Numbered from the stretch's first letter, positions 17,253-26,638 are shown. The stretch: DNA of 64,000 nucleotides from Thiemannella venezuelensis (GCF_014203605.1 NZ_JACHJJ010000004.1:186001-250000), one strand, 5' to 3'. Notes: generated from the letters alone by a model not told the origin. A program made the numbers and translations.

Positions 17253-19283
17253 TCATCGCAGGAACGCCGCGGCGACGCCGGCGTCGACCGGGACGTGCAG
17301 GCCGGTCGTGTGCGACAGCTCCCCGCCGGTCAGCACGAACACGGCGTTGGCCACGTGCTCGGGCAGCACCTCCCGCTTGAGCAGGGTGCGCTGGGCGTAG
17401 AACGCGCCGAGCTCCTCCTCCGGCACGCCGTACACGGCCGCGCGCTGCGCGCCCCAGCCACCGGCGAAGATCCCGGAGCCGCGGACCACGCCGTCGGGGT
17501 TGACGCCGTTGACGCGGATGCCGTGCCCGCCGAGCTCGGCGGCCAGCAGCCGCACCTGGTGGGCCTGGTCGGCCTTGGCGGCGCCGTAGGCGACGTTGTT
17601 CGGCCCGGCGAACAGGGAGTTCTTGCTGGAGATGTAGACGATGTCGCCGCCCATGCCCTGCGCGGTCATCACCGCGGCCGCCTCGCGGGAGACCAGGAAG
17701 GAGCCCTTGGCCATCACGTCGTGCTGCAGGTCCCAGTCGGCCTCGGTGGTCTCCAGCAGCGGCTTGGAGACCGACAGCCCGGCGTTGTTGACCACCAGGT
17801 CCACGCCGCCGAACGCCAGCACCGCCGCGCGCACCGCCGCCGCCACCGCGCCCGCGTCGGTCACGTCGGCCGCGACGGCGACGGCCGTGTCGGCGCCGCC
17901 GAGCTCGGCGGCGACCTTCGCCGCGGTCCCGGCGTCGCGGTCGGCCACCACGACGCACGCGCCCTCGGCGGCCAGCCGGTGGGCGATCGCCCGGCCGATG
18001 CCGGAGCCGCCGCCGGTGACCAGCGCGATGCGGGTGGCCAGCGCCTTGGGCCTGGGCATGCGGGCGAGCTTGGCCTCCTCCAGCGCCCAGTACTCGATCC
18101 GGAACTTCTCCGCCTCGTCGATCGGCGCGTAGGCCGAGATCGCCTCGGCGCCGCGCATCACGTTGATCGCGTTGACGTAGAACTCGCCCGCCACCCGGGC
18201 GGTCTGCTTGTCGGCGCCGAAGCTGAACATGCCCACGCCGGGCACCAGCACGATCGCCGGGTCGGCGCCGCGCATCGCCGGGGAGCCGGGCGTCGCGTGC
18301 CGCTCGTAGTAGGCGCGGTAGTCCTCGCGGTAGGCGGCGTGCAGCTCCCGGACGCGGGCGATCACGTCCTCCAGCGGCGCGGCGGGCGGCAGGTCCACCA
18401 CCATCGGCCGGATCTTGGTCCGCAGGAAGTGGTCCGGGCAGGAGGTGCCCAGCGCGGCCAGCCGGGGGTGCTCGGCGCGGGAGACGAAGTCGAGCACGGT
18501 GCCGGTGTCGGTGTAGTGGCCGACCTGCGGCCGGTCGGTCGAGGCCAGGCCGCGCAGGACCGGGAAGAGCGCGGCGGCCCGCTCGTGCCGCTCGGCCTCG
18601 GGCAGCGTCTCGTGCACGACCGGCCCGAACGGCTCGGCGCGGCCGTGTTCGGCGATGTACCGCGCCGCGGTCTCGATGATCTCCAGGGAGTTGCGCTCGC
18701 ACTCCTCGCTGGTCGCGCCCCAGGCGGTGATGCCGTGCCCGCCGAGGATGACGCCGACGGCCTGCGGGTTGGCCCGGTGGACGGCGGCGATATCGATGCC
18801 GAGCTGGAAGCCGGGGCGCCGCCAGGGCACCCAGACGACCCGCTCGCCGAAGATCTCCTTGGTCAGCGCGGGGCCGTCGGCGGCGGTGGCGACGGCGATG
18901 CCGGAGTCCGGGTGCAGGTGGTCGACGTGCGCGGCCTCCACCAGGCCGTGCATGGCCGTGTCGATGCTGGGCGCGGCGCCGCCGCGGCCGAAGGCGCAGT
19001 GGTCGAACGCGGCGACCATCTCGTCCTCGCGCTCCGCCCCCGGGTACACCCCGGCCAGCGCGCGCAGCCGGTCCAGGCGCAGGACGGCCAGGCCGGGCTC
19101 GGTGAGCGTGCCCAGGTCGCCGCCGGAGCCCTTGACCCAGAGCAGCTCGGCCGGGGTCCCGGTGACGGGGTCGACGGTCTCGCCCTTGGCGGAGGTGTTG
19201 CCGCCGGCGTAGTTGGTGTTTCGGGGGTCGGCGCCGAGCCGGTTGCTCCGGGCCAGCAGGTCGCGCACTGCGGGATTGCTCAT
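17253..19283 (-). CDS. bifunctional rhamnulose-1-phosphate aldolase / lactaldehyde-type short-chain dehydrogenase
   Basis: A 676-residue fusion. Residues 1 to about 390 are a class II aldolase/adducin domain with zinc histidines in DHLHPDSGIAV and LGGHGITAWG; it should split rhamnulose 1-phosphate into dihydroxyacetone phosphate and L-lactaldehyde. From about residue 415 a short-chain dehydrogenase follows, with GGGSGIGRA, NNAG and the catalytic YGAAK (preceded by YISSKNS); it probably oxidises lactaldehyde to lactate with NAD. This RhaEW-type fusion is known in actinobacteria, Bacillus and Rhizobium. It lies 49 bases after rhaI. Confidence 0.92.
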   Translation of the reverse strand: MSNPAVRDLLARSNRLGADPRNTNYAGGNTSAKGETVDPVTGTPAELLWVKGSGGDLGTLTEPGLAVLRLDRLRALAGVYPGAEREDEMVAAFDHCAFGRGGAAPSIDTAMHGLVEAAHVDHLHPDSGIAVATAADGPALTKEIFGERVVWVPWRRPGFQLGIDIAAVHRANPQAVGVILGGHGITAWGATSEECERNSLEIIETAARYIAEHGRAEPFGPVVHETLPEAERHERAAALFPVLRGLASTDRPQVGHYTDTGTVLDFVSRAEHPRLAALGTSCPDHFLRTKIRPMVVDLPPAAPLEDVIARVRELHAAYREDYRAYYERHATPGSPAMRGADPAIVLVPGVGMFSFGADKQTARVAGEFYVNAINVMRGAEAISAYAPIDEAEKFRIEYWALEEAKLARMPRPKALATRIALVTGGGSGIGRAIAHRLAAEGACVVVADRDAGTAAKVAAELGGADTAVAVAADVTDAGAVAAAVRAAVLAFGGVDLVVNNAGLSVSKPLLETTEADWDLQHDVMAKGSFLVSREAAAVMTAQGMGGDIVYISSKNSLFAGPNNVAYGAAKADQAHQVRLLAAELGGHGIRVNGVNPDGVVRGSGIFAGGWGAQRAAVYGVPEEELGAFYAQRTLLKREVLPEHVANAVFVLTGGELSHTTGLHVPVDAGVAAAFLR

Positions 19284-19332
19284 GACGGGTCTTCCTGGGA
19301 GGGGTTTTCCGGTGACGTGGGAGGGCCGGGGC

Positions 19333-20514
19333 TCAGGCGCCCCAGCCGGCCTGCCGCCCGCCGACGCGCTCGGCGGCGATCTTCTCGAAGTAGCCGGAGC
19401 GGGCGTAGGCGGCGATCGGGTCGGGATCGAGGCCGAGACCGGCGCGGAGCTCGGCCAGCAGCGGCCGCACGTCGGTGTTGTAGGCGTCCATCAGGGCGGC
19501 GTTGGCGCCGAGCACGTCGCCCGACCGCTGGGCCGCGGCGAGCGCCTCCCGGTCCACCAGCAGGGCCTTGGCGGTGGCCTCCTGGACGTTCATCACCGAG
19601 CGGATGATCGCGGGGATCTTCGGCTCGATGTTGTGGCACTGGTCGAGCATGAACGCGATGCCGTACTCCGGCCGCAGCGCGTCGGCCTGCACGATCTCGT
19701 TCATGATCCGGAAGAGCTGGAACGGGTCGGCCGCGCCGACCATGAGGTCGTCGTCGGCGTAGAAGCGGGAGTTGAAGTCGAAGGCGCCGAGCCTGCCCTG
19801 CCGGAGCAGGAACGCCACGATGAACTCGATGTTGGTGCCCGGCGCGTGGTGGCCGGTGTCGATGACGACCTGCGCCTTGGGGCCGAGCTCCAGGCAGTGG
19901 GCGTAGGCGGTGCCCCAGTCGGGCACGTCGGTGGTGTAGAAGGCCGGCTCGAACAGCTTGTACTCCAGGAGCATCCGCTGGTCCGCGCCGAGGCGGTCGT
20001 AGACCTCGCGCAGCGCCTCGGCCAGCCGGTCCTGGCGGTCGCGGATGTCGTCCTGGCCGGGGTAGTTGGTGCCGTCGGAGAACCACAGCTTCAGGTCGCG
20101 CGAGCCGGTGGCGTCCATGATGTCGACGCATTCGAGCAGGTGGTCGACGGCCTTGCGGCGCACGCCCGGGTCCGGGTTGGTCACCGAGCCCAGCTTGTAG
20201 TCGTCGTCCTGGAAGACGTTGGAGTTGATCGCGCCCAGCACGACGCCCTGCCCCCCGGCGTAGGAGGCGAGGTCGGCGTAGTCGTCCACCCGGTCCCAGG
20301 GGATGTGCAGCGCCACGGTGGGGGCCGCGCCGGTCAGCCGGTGCACGACGGCCGCGTCGGCGATCTTCTCGTACGGGTCGCGGGGCACGCCCTGCTGGGG
20401 GAACACCTTGAACCGGGTGCCGGAGTTGGCGTACGCCCATGACGGGGTCTCGATTCGCTGCTCCCGCAGCGCCTGCGCGACGCCGTCGCGGGCGGCTTGG
20501 TCCAGATGGCTCAT
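19333..20514 (-). CDS. rhaI: L-rhamnose isomerase (RhaI type)
   Basis: A 393-residue xylose-isomerase-fold enzyme converting L-rhamnose to L-rhamnulose. The sequence follows the Pseudomonas stutzeri/Rhizobium RhaI type rather than E. coli RhaA: GTRFKVFPQQGVPRDPYEKIADAA near residues 32-55 (shown in part), metal-binding segments LLEYKLFEPAFY, VIDTGHHAPGTNIEF and FDFNSRFYADDDL. It is the first gene of the rhamnose catabolic operon, behind a LacI-type operator at 20557-20568 and a possible -10 at 20584-20589. Confidence 0.93.
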   Translation of the reverse strand: MSHLDQAARDGVAQALREQRIETPSWAYANSGTRFKVFPQQGVPRDPYEKIADAAVVHRLTGAAPTVALHIPWDRVDDYADLASYAGGQGVVLGAINSNVFQDDDYKLGSVTNPDPGVRRKAVDHLLECVDIMDATGSRDLKLWFSDGTNYPGQDDIRDRQDRLAEALREVYDRLGADQRMLLEYKLFEPAFYTTDVPDWGTAYAHCLELGPKAQVVIDTGHHAPGTNIEFIVAFLLRQGRLGAFDFNSRFYADDDLMVGAADPFQLFRIMNEIVQADALRPEYGIAFMLDQCHNIEPKIPAIIRSVMNVQEATAKALLVDREALAAAQRSGDVLGANAALMDAYNTDVRPLLAELRAGLGLDPDPIAAYARSGYFEKIAAERVGGRQAGWGA

Positions 20515-20556
20515 GGTGATGACTCCGTTTCCCCGGGGGCCGTGCTGGGGTGAATG

Positions 20557-20568
20557 TAAAACGTTTTA
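20557..20568. promoter_or_regulatory. LacI-type operator TAAAACGTTTTA of the rhamnose operon
   Basis: A perfect 12-bp palindrome with the central CG of LacI-family sites, 43 bases upstream of the rhaI start. It lies just downstream of a plausible transcription start, where a bound repressor would block RNA polymerase. A related element (TTGAATCGTTTTAA) precedes the uptake operon, which suggests one shared regulator. Confidence 0.75.
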
Positions 20569-20583
20569 AAGCCGTTGGCGCTC

Positions 20584-20589
20584 ATACTA
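20584..20589 (-). promoter_or_regulatory. possible -10 of the rhaI promoter
   Basis: TAGTAT on the minus strand, 16 bases upstream of the operator. No good -35 is visible at 17-base spacing, so the assignment is tentative. Confidence 0.4.
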
Positions 20590-20644
20590 TCCGGCGGACC
20601 GGGACAGTGCACGAGGGCCCGGAGGAAAGGCCGGGCGGTGCGCT

Positions 20645-20676
20645 CCCGGTACGGCGCGGAGACCTGCCGTACCGGG
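20645..20676. terminator. strong hairpin after the GH78 gene
   Basis: Perfect 11-base arms CCCGGTACGGC (20645-20655) and GCCGTACCGGG (20666-20676) around a ten-base loop. A second GC hairpin (about 20675-20698) lies directly against the GH78 stop. There is no T-tract, as usual in actinomycetes. It separates the uptake/rhamnosidase operon from the rhaI promoter. Confidence 0.65.
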
Positions 20677-20701
20677 CCTCCCCGGTCTCCGGGGGGCCGC
20701 C

Positions 20702-23368
20702 TCAGGCATCCTGGACGGCCAGGCCGGCGGCGCCGTCCCGCTGCGGGTCCGGCGGGCCGAAGAACCCGGGCCGCTCGGCGACGGGGTCGTCGGCGGCGTC
20801 GCGGAACGCGTCCTCGAAGCGGTGGCGCCCCGCGCCGACCTCGATCCGGCTCCCGGGGCCGGAGGGCAGGACCACCGTCGCCGTGGCGCCGGCGGGGACG
20901 ACGACCTCCAGCTCGAAGCGTCCGGCCGCGCGCCGCCAGCGCACCTCCGCCCTGCCGTACGGGGTCAGGTGCGCGGCGGAGGCGTGCCGCAGGCCCCCGC
21001 CGGGCAGGGGGCGCACCAGGATGCGCCGGTACCCCGGTTCCGCGGGCGCCAGACCGGCGACCGTGCGGTGCAGCCAGTCGGCGACCGCGCCCAGGGCGTA
21101 GTGGTTGAAGGACGTCATGTCGCCGGGGTTGACGGTGCCGTCGGGCAGCATGCTGTCCCAGCGCTCCCAGACCGTGGTCGCCCCCATGGTGACGGGATAC
21201 AGCCAGGACGGGCACTCGCGCTGCATGAGCAGGTGGTAGGCGTCGTCGACGGCGCCGGCCGCGACCAGGGCGTCGCAGACGAGCGGGGTGCCGACGAACC
21301 CGGTGCCGATGCGGTGGCCGCTCTCGCGCACCAGCTCGACCAGGCGCCGGCCCGCACGGGCACGGCGGCCGGCCCCGGCGATCAGGTCGAACTGCAGGGC
21401 GAGGGCGTAGGCGGTCTGCGAGTCGCCGACCAGGCGGCCGGAGGGCGAGACGTACTCGGCCTCGAATGCCGCGCCCACCTGGTCGGCGAGCCCGCCGTAG
21501 CGGCGGTGGTCCTCCTCCTCGCCCAGGACGGCGGCGGCCTGCGCCAGCAGGCGGGCCGAGCGGGCCAGGCAGGCGGTGGCGACCAGGGCGCGGTCGGTGC
21601 GGGCCTCGAAGGGGCGGTCCGGGGGAGCGGCGGGGTCGAGCCAGTCGCCGAGCTGGAATCCGGTGTCCCACAGGCGGCCGTCCCCGGCGCGGCCGGCGCA
21701 CTGGTCGACCCAGGCCTTCATGCTGGGGTACTGGGTGCGCAGCAGCCCCTCCTCGCCGTAGCGCTCGTACAGCGTCCACGGCACGACGACGGCGGCGTCG
21801 CCCCAGGCGGCGACCGGTTCGGTGGGGAAGAGCAACTGGATCCAGGGCACGTAGACCGGGACCGTGCCGAGCTCGGCCTGCTCGGCCGCGAGGTCGGCCA
21901 GCCAGGAGGCCAGCATGCCCGCGCAGCCGTACAGGAAGGCCGAGGTGGGGGCGAAGACCTGGATGTCACCGGTCCAGCCCAGGCGCTCGTCGCGCTGCGG
22001 GCAGTCGGTGGGGACGTCGACGAAGTTGCCGCGCATGCTCCACAGCACGTTGTCGTGGAGCCGGTTCAGGTCGCCGTCGGAGCTGTCGAACCAGCCGGTG
22101 CGCTCCATGTCGGTGTGGCAGACGACCGCCTGGACGCAGGCCGGGTCGAACGCGCCGGGCCAGCCGCCGACCTCGGCGTAGCGGAAGCCGTGCAGGGTGA
22201 AGCGCGGCTCCCACTCCTCCACGCCGCCGCCGCGCAGGGTGTAGACGTCGGTGGCGTCGGCGGCGCGCAGCGGCCGGACGCACAGTTCGCCGTCCTGGAG
22301 CACCTCGGCGTGGCGCAGCGTGACGGTGTGCCCGGCCGGGCCCTGCACGCGGATGCGCAGCCGCCCGGAGACGTTCTGGCCGAAGTCGAGGATCGTCCGC
22401 CCGGAGGGGGAGACGGTCACCTCGGCGGGAGCGAGCGTCTCCACCCGGCGCACCGGCGGCCCGGCCGGCGCGACCAGCCGGGCGGGGTCGTACGGCAGGG
22501 CGTCGGCGGGCAGCCAGGAGGCGTCGTCGAAGCCGGGCCGCGACCAGCCGGGCGGCAGCAGCCGGGCGTCGTGCCGCTCGCCGTCGTACAGGCTCGCGGC
22601 GGTGACCGGGCCGGGCGCGCAGCGCCAGCTCCCGTCGGTGGCCACCACGTCGGTCGTGCCGTCGGTGTAGGTGATCTCCAGCTGGGCGATCAGCGCGGTG
22701 CGGTCGCCGTACACCCGGGTCCTGCCGCCCTCGAACCCGACCCGGCCCCGGTACCATCCGTCGGCCAGGGTGGCGCCGACGGCGTTGCCGCCCTCGCGCA
22801 GCAGCCCGGTGACGTCGTGGGTGCGGTAGCGCAGCCGGTGGGAGTAGCTGGTCCAGCCGGGTGCGAGCACCTCGTCGCCGACGACCGTGCCGTTGATCTC
22901 GGTCTCGTGCAGGCCGTACGCGGTGACGTACAGGCGCGCCCGGTCCACCGGGCCGCGCACCGTGAAGTCGCGCCGCAGCAGCGGCGCGGGGCCGTCCGGC
23001 GCGCCGAGCAGCTCCCGCGGCGGAGCCGCGGGCACGGCCCGCCAGTCCGCCGCCTCCAGCAGTCCCGCCTCCGCCCACGACCAGGGGCTCCAGTCGCTGA
23101 CGGAGCCGTCCTGCCCGTGCACCCGGACCCGTGCCCCGCGCCGCTCGCGCGAGGCCAGCTCCGTGCCGGGCCAGCCGACCAGGACCGACCGCCCGGACTC
23201 GACCGGGCCCGTGGCCGTCCCGTCGCTGAGCTCGATCTCGTAGGCGCGCTGCCGCCAGCCGGGCAGGTCGGTCTCGACCGTCCACGACAGGCGCGGGGCG
23301 CTCTCGCCGATGCCCAGGGGAACGCGGTGGTGTTCGTAGCCGGGGGCGGCGACGTGCAGGAAGGTCAC
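20702..23368 (-). CDS. alpha-L-rhamnosidase (GH78)
   Basis: An 888-residue glycoside hydrolase family 78 enzyme that releases terminal alpha-L-rhamnose from plant glycosides or pectin fragments. It has the N-terminal carbohydrate-binding and beta-sandwich domains (YVTAYGLHETEINGTVVGDEVLAPGWTSY region), the (alpha/alpha)6 barrel with the acidic motif DCPQRDERLGWTGD, and later GTVNPGDMTSFNHYALGAVADW. No signal peptide is seen, so it acts inside the cell on imported oligosaccharides. GTG at 23368 follows AAGGAG by ten bases. It is the last gene of the SBP-permease-permease-GH78 operon. Confidence 0.92.
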   Translation of the reverse strand: MTFLHVAAPGYEHHRVPLGIGESAPRLSWTVETDLPGWRQRAYEIELSDGTATGPVESGRSVLVGWPGTELASRERRGARVRVHGQDGSVSDWSPWSWAEAGLLEAADWRAVPAAPPRELLGAPDGPAPLLRRDFTVRGPVDRARLYVTAYGLHETEINGTVVGDEVLAPGWTSYSHRLRYRTHDVTGLLREGGNAVGATLADGWYRGRVGFEGGRTRVYGDRTALIAQLEITYTDGTTDVVATDGSWRCAPGPVTAASLYDGERHDARLLPPGWSRPGFDDASWLPADALPYDPARLVAPAGPPVRRVETLAPAEVTVSPSGRTILDFGQNVSGRLRIRVQGPAGHTVTLRHAEVLQDGELCVRPLRAADATDVYTLRGGGVEEWEPRFTLHGFRYAEVGGWPGAFDPACVQAVVCHTDMERTGWFDSSDGDLNRLHDNVLWSMRGNFVDVPTDCPQRDERLGWTGDIQVFAPTSAFLYGCAGMLASWLADLAAEQAELGTVPVYVPWIQLLFPTEPVAAWGDAAVVVPWTLYERYGEEGLLRTQYPSMKAWVDQCAGRAGDGRLWDTGFQLGDWLDPAAPPDRPFEARTDRALVATACLARSARLLAQAAAVLGEEEDHRRYGGLADQVGAAFEAEYVSPSGRLVGDSQTAYALALQFDLIAGAGRRARAGRRLVELVRESGHRIGTGFVGTPLVCDALVAAGAVDDAYHLLMQRECPSWLYPVTMGATTVWERWDSMLPDGTVNPGDMTSFNHYALGAVADWLHRTVAGLAPAEPGYRRILVRPLPGGGLRHASAAHLTPYGRAEVRWRRAAGRFELEVVVPAGATATVVLPSGPGSRIEVGAGRHRFEDAFRDAADDPVAERPGFFGPPDPQRDGAAGLAVQDA

Positions 23369-23384
23369 GGGCGCGGTGCTCCTT

Positions 23385-23420
23385 GTGCTCAGCCCTTGAC
23401 GGGTGCTCAGCCCTTGACGG
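23385..23420. repeat. 18-bp tandem duplication spanning the permease stop
   Basis: The 18-mer GTGCTCAGCCCTTGACGG occurs twice in immediate succession (23385-23402 and 23403-23420). The second copy contains the last codons and stop of the permease gene at 23407; the first is a non-coding copy in front of the GH78 start. It is a simple duplication that moves the GH78 ribosome site away from the permease stop. Confidence 0.85.
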
Positions 23421-24234
23421 CGCCGGCGGTCATGCCGGCGACGATCTTGCGGTTGAAGAAGACGAAGGCCAGCAGCGGCGGGATGGTGATCAGGACGATG
23501 TCCATGAACAGCAGGTTCCACTGGGTGCTGTACTGGCTCTGGAAGTTGTAGAGGGTGACCTGCACGGTGGCGTTGTCGTCGCCGGGCAGGAAGTACAGCG
23601 GGTTGACGAAGTCGTTGAAGATCGCCACTGACTGGGTGAGGATCACGGTGATCGTCACCGGCTTGAGCAGCGGGAAGATCACCCTGAAGAACAGGGTCAG
23701 GCCGCCGCAGCCGTCGATCATCGCGGCCTCGTCCAGCTCGCGCGGGATGGCCGCGATGAACGCGCGGAACAGCAGCACCGCGTACGACAGGCCGAAGGCG
23801 ACCTCGACCAGGATCAGGCCGGGAAGCGTCTTGAACAGCCCCAGCGCCTGCAGCAGCCAGATGGTCGGCACGATCGCCGGCGGGATGATCAGCCCGGACA
23901 GCACGAGGAAGTTGGCCAGCGTGCCGATCCTCCCGGCCCGGCGCTGCAGGACGTAGCCGGCCATCGCGGCGCACACCACGATCAGCGCCACCGAGGCCAC
24001 GGTCAGGACGGTGCTGTTGACGTAGGCGCGCAGCAGCACGTAGTCCCGCGCCGAGACCACCTCGATGACGTTCTTCACGACCGGCCAGCTGGTCGGCCAG
24101 GAGAAGTCCAGGTCGGCGGCCTGCTTGTCGTCCTTGACGGCGGTCAGCAGCATGAAGGAGAAGGGCACGAGGAAGACGGCCGCGGCCACGGCGAGCGCGG
24201 CCGCTTCGGCGCCGGCCCTGCGCAGGTTTTTCAC
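23407..24234 (-). CDS. carbohydrate ABC transporter permease (MalG type)
   Basis: A 275-residue inner-membrane permease with about six membrane helices and the EAA loop AIPRELDEAAMIDGCGGLTLFFRVIFPLLKP (shown in part; about residues 180-205), which contacts the ATPase. No ATP-binding subunit is encoded nearby, so a shared MsiK-type ATPase elsewhere is expected. GTG at 24234 overlaps the previous permease stop as GTGA. The cargo is probably a rhamnose-containing oligosaccharide, inferred from the GH78 and rha genes. Confidence 0.9.
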   Translation of the reverse strand: MKNLRRAGAEAAALAVAAAVFLVPFSFMLLTAVKDDKQAADLDFSWPTSWPVVKNVIEVVSARDYVLLRAYVNSTVLTVASVALIVVCAAMAGYVLQRRAGRIGTLANFLVLSGLIIPPAIVPTIWLLQALGLFKTLPGLILVEVAFGLSYAVLLFRAFIAAIPRELDEAAMIDGCGGLTLFFRVIFPLLKPVTITVILTQSVAIFNDFVNPLYFLPGDDNATVQVTLYNFQSQYSTQWNLLFMDIVLITIPPLLAFVFFNRKIVAGMTAGAVKG

Positions 24235-25187
24235 GGGGAGACCTGCCTTCTGCCCAGGAACCAGTTGAGCGGGACGACGATGGCGGTGACGACGACGAAC
24301 AGCAGCACGTTGCCCGCCGTCGACAGGCCGTAGAAGCCGGCCTGGTACTGCTTGTAGATGATCGAGGCGATGACGTCGCTGGTGAAGCCGGGTCCGCCGC
24401 GGGTCATCGTCCAGATCAGGTCGAAGGAGCGCAGTCCTCCGATGAACGACAGGATGATCACCGAGTAGGTCGCGGGCCAGCTCAGCGGGAGCGTGACGTG
24501 CCGGAACCGGTGCCATGCGCCGCCGCCGTCCACGGCGACCGCCTGGTAGTAGTCGGTCGGGATGGACAGGATCCCGGCGATGTAGATGACGGTGGCCAGG
24601 CCCACGCCCTTCCACACGTCCACCAGCGCCACCGACAGCAGCGCGGTGCTCGCGTCGCCCAGCCAGTCCGGGCCGGAGATCCCCACCAGCGCCAGGGCCT
24701 TGTCGACCAGGCCGGTGTCGGGCTTGAGCAGCACGCTGAAGGTGATGCCGACCGCGACCGTGGACACCAGGACCGGGAAGAACACCAGCGAGCGCAGGAA
24801 CCCGCGCAGCCGCAGCTTCGAGGTGAGCAGCACGCCCAGCCCCAGGCCGATCACGACCTTCAGGGCGCTGGTGACCACCGCGTAGACGACGGTGTTGCGG
24901 AAGCCGATGCTCAGGTTCTGCTCGGCCAGGAAGTCGCGGAAGTTGTCCAGGCCCACGAACTCGCTGTCGAACAGGGTCCAGCGGGTCAGCGCGAAGTAGA
25001 AGGCCATCGCCGTCGGGACCAGGAAGATCACCGTGTAGACGAGGGCGGCGGGCAGGTAGAGGGCGTAGGGGTAGGCGGGGCCGGTCTTCCGCCGGGCGCG
25101 GGTGGCGTGCGCGCGCCGCGCCGGGAGACCGGACCCCGCGCTGCGGGGTCCGGCGTCCCTGGTGTCCGGCCGGTGCCCGGTCACCAC
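24231..25187 (-). CDS. carbohydrate ABC transporter permease (MalF type)
   Basis: A 318-residue permease. An Arg-rich cytoplasmic N-terminus precedes the first membrane helix (ALYLPAALVYTVIFLVPTAMAFYF region), and the EAA loop is DYYQAVAVDGGGAWHRFRHVTLPL (about residues 205-225). It pairs with the following permease to form the membrane channel. Two adjacent GTG codons (25187 and 25184) could start it; 25187 has better spacing to GGGG, whereas 25184 would give a GTGA overlap with the binding-protein stop. Confidence 0.88.
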   Translation of the reverse strand: MVTGHRPDTRDAGPRSAGSGLPARRAHATRARRKTGPAYPYALYLPAALVYTVIFLVPTAMAFYFALTRWTLFDSEFVGLDNFRDFLAEQNLSIGFRNTVVYAVVTSALKVVIGLGLGVLLTSKLRLRGFLRSLVFFPVLVSTVAVGITFSVLLKPDTGLVDKALALVGISGPDWLGDASTALLSVALVDVWKGVGLATVIYIAGILSIPTDYYQAVAVDGGGAWHRFRHVTLPLSWPATYSVIILSFIGGLRSFDLIWTMTRGGPGFTSDVIASIIYKQYQAGFYGLSTAGNVLLFVVVTAIVVPLNWFLGRRQVSP

Positions 25188-26482
25188 CCTTCGAGCCCCA
25201 GCTGCTTGGCCTGCTTGGCCACGTCCTTGTCGTACTGGGCGGCGCCCTCGGCCGGCGGCGTCAGCCCCGAGCCGACCGCGACGGTGATCTGCTCCAGGGC
25301 CGGGCCCTTGATCGGGGACAGGAACTCCAGGGCGGGGGCCGTGGCGCCCTTGTCGATGTAGGCCTGCAGGTCCTTGGCGACCTGGATCGCGTCGTCGGGG
25401 AGCCTGGCGCCCTCGATGCGGTACGGCCCGGCGGGCTGGACGACCTTGTTCACCGCGTCGGCCGCGGCGGGCGAGGCGATGTAGGCCAGGAACTTCTTGG
25501 CGGCGTCCGGGTGCTCGGTGCTCTTGGCGATGTAGATGCCCGGCGGCTCCCAGATGGTGGTGCCGTTCTTGGCCGGGTCGGTGCCGGGGATGCCGAAGAA
25601 GCCGATGTCGGTGGCGGCCTGGGGGTAGTCCTTCAGCAGCGGCGGCAGCATGGCGCTGAGCATCGGGTAGTGCGCGCCCTTGCCCTCCACCAGCATCTTC
25701 AGGCCCTGCTCGCTGGTGGCCGAGCCGAAGCCCTCGTTGAGGTGCCCCTTGGCGTGCACCTCGGCCAGGTGCTCGAAACCCGCCTGGGCGGCCGGGGTGG
25801 TGGCGAACGTGGCCGTGCCCGCGGTGTAGTCCCGGGCGAAGTCCGGCACCGCGGCCTGGACGTTGTAGTAGTCGCCCAGCACGAACAGCTGCGAGGTCCA
25901 GGTGTCCTTGAAGGTCGAGATGACCGGGGTGGTCCCGTCCGCCTTGATCTTGTCGTTGTTGGCCGTGAACTCGGCCCAGGTCGTCGGCGCCTTCAGGCCG
26001 AGCTTCTCGTAGACCTTGCGGTTGTACAGGATGCCGCCGCCCAGGGCCGTGCCGGCGGGCACTCCGTAGACCCTGCCGCCCTGCGTCACCACGGGGAGGT
26101 AGTCCTTCTGGACGTTCTTGAGCACCGGGTCGCCGGTGAGGTCGACCATGGTCTGGGCCGGGTTGAGCGCCTGGAGCAGCGACCCTGAGTTGTACCAGAA
26201 CACATCCGACATGTCGCCGGTCGAGAGCCTGGTCTTGACGATGTTGTCGCCCTCGGTGCCTCCGGGCCGGGTCTCGACCTCGACCCTGATGGCCGGGTTG
26301 CCCTTGGTGAAGGTGTCCGCGAGCACTTTGGCGGTGTCCAGGGTCGCCTGGCTGTTGTCCACGAGGAAGGACAGGGTGACCGTGCCGTCGGCGGCGGGCT
26401 CCGAGCCCGAGCCGCAGGAGGTCAGTGCCGCCATCGTGAGGACGGCCAGGGCCGTCCCCATGGTGCGACGAGAGGTCTGCAT
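25181..26482 (-). CDS. extracellular sugar-binding lipoprotein (ABC transporter)
   Basis: A 433-residue solute-binding protein. The signal peptide ends in the lipobox LTSC, so it is anchored to the outer face of the membrane. The mature part follows the cluster B (MalE-like) fold, with TLSFLVDNSQATLDTAKVLADTF at its start. It is the first gene of the operon with two permeases and the GH78 rhamnosidase. The sugar is probably a rhamnosyl oligosaccharide or rhamnose; that is inferred from context. The promoter region holds the operator-like TTGAATCGTTTTAA. Confidence 0.9.
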   Translation of the reverse strand: MQTSRRTMGTALAVLTMAALTSCGSGSEPAADGTVTLSFLVDNSQATLDTAKVLADTFTKGNPAIRVEVETRPGGTEGDNIVKTRLSTGDMSDVFWYNSGSLLQALNPAQTMVDLTGDPVLKNVQKDYLPVVTQGGRVYGVPAGTALGGGILYNRKVYEKLGLKAPTTWAEFTANNDKIKADGTTPVISTFKDTWTSQLFVLGDYYNVQAAVPDFARDYTAGTATFATTPAAQAGFEHLAEVHAKGHLNEGFGSATSEQGLKMLVEGKGAHYPMLSAMLPPLLKDYPQAATDIGFFGIPGTDPAKNGTTIWEPPGIYIAKSTEHPDAAKKFLAYIASPAAADAVNKVVQPAGPYRIEGARLPDDAIQVAKDLQAYIDKGATAPALEFLSPIKGPALEQITVAVGSGLTPPAEGAAQYDKDVAKQAKQLGLEGW

Positions 26483-26500
26483 AGTGCCCCTCCAGGTTTG

Positions 26501-26514
26501 TTGAATCGTTTTAA
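26501..26514. promoter_or_regulatory. LacI-type operator TTGAATCGTTTTAA of the uptake operon
   Basis: An imperfect palindrome 18 bases upstream of the binding-protein ATG. Its right half, CGTTTTAA, equals that of the rhaI operator (TAAAACGTTTTA), and its left half differs by one base from a perfect repeat. It probably belongs to the same regulator as the rhaI operator. Confidence 0.6.
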
Positions 26515-26573
26515 GGGACCCCCGACGCGAGTCAACCTAGGCGTCCCCCGGAAGGGGCGTCAAGAGTGGTCAT

Positions 26574-26587
26574 GGGTAACGATTCCC
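26574..26587. promoter_or_regulatory. degenerate copy of the lacI operator
   Basis: GGGTAACGATTCCC matches the perfect palindrome at 26639-26652 in 12 of 14 positions and lies 65 bases (about six helical turns) from it, a spacing compatible with looping between two sites. Confidence 0.5.
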
Positions 26588-26638
26588 GATCGTAACCGGG
26601 GTGTATTACGCCCTTTCTTCCAAAAAGTGGAAAAAAAC

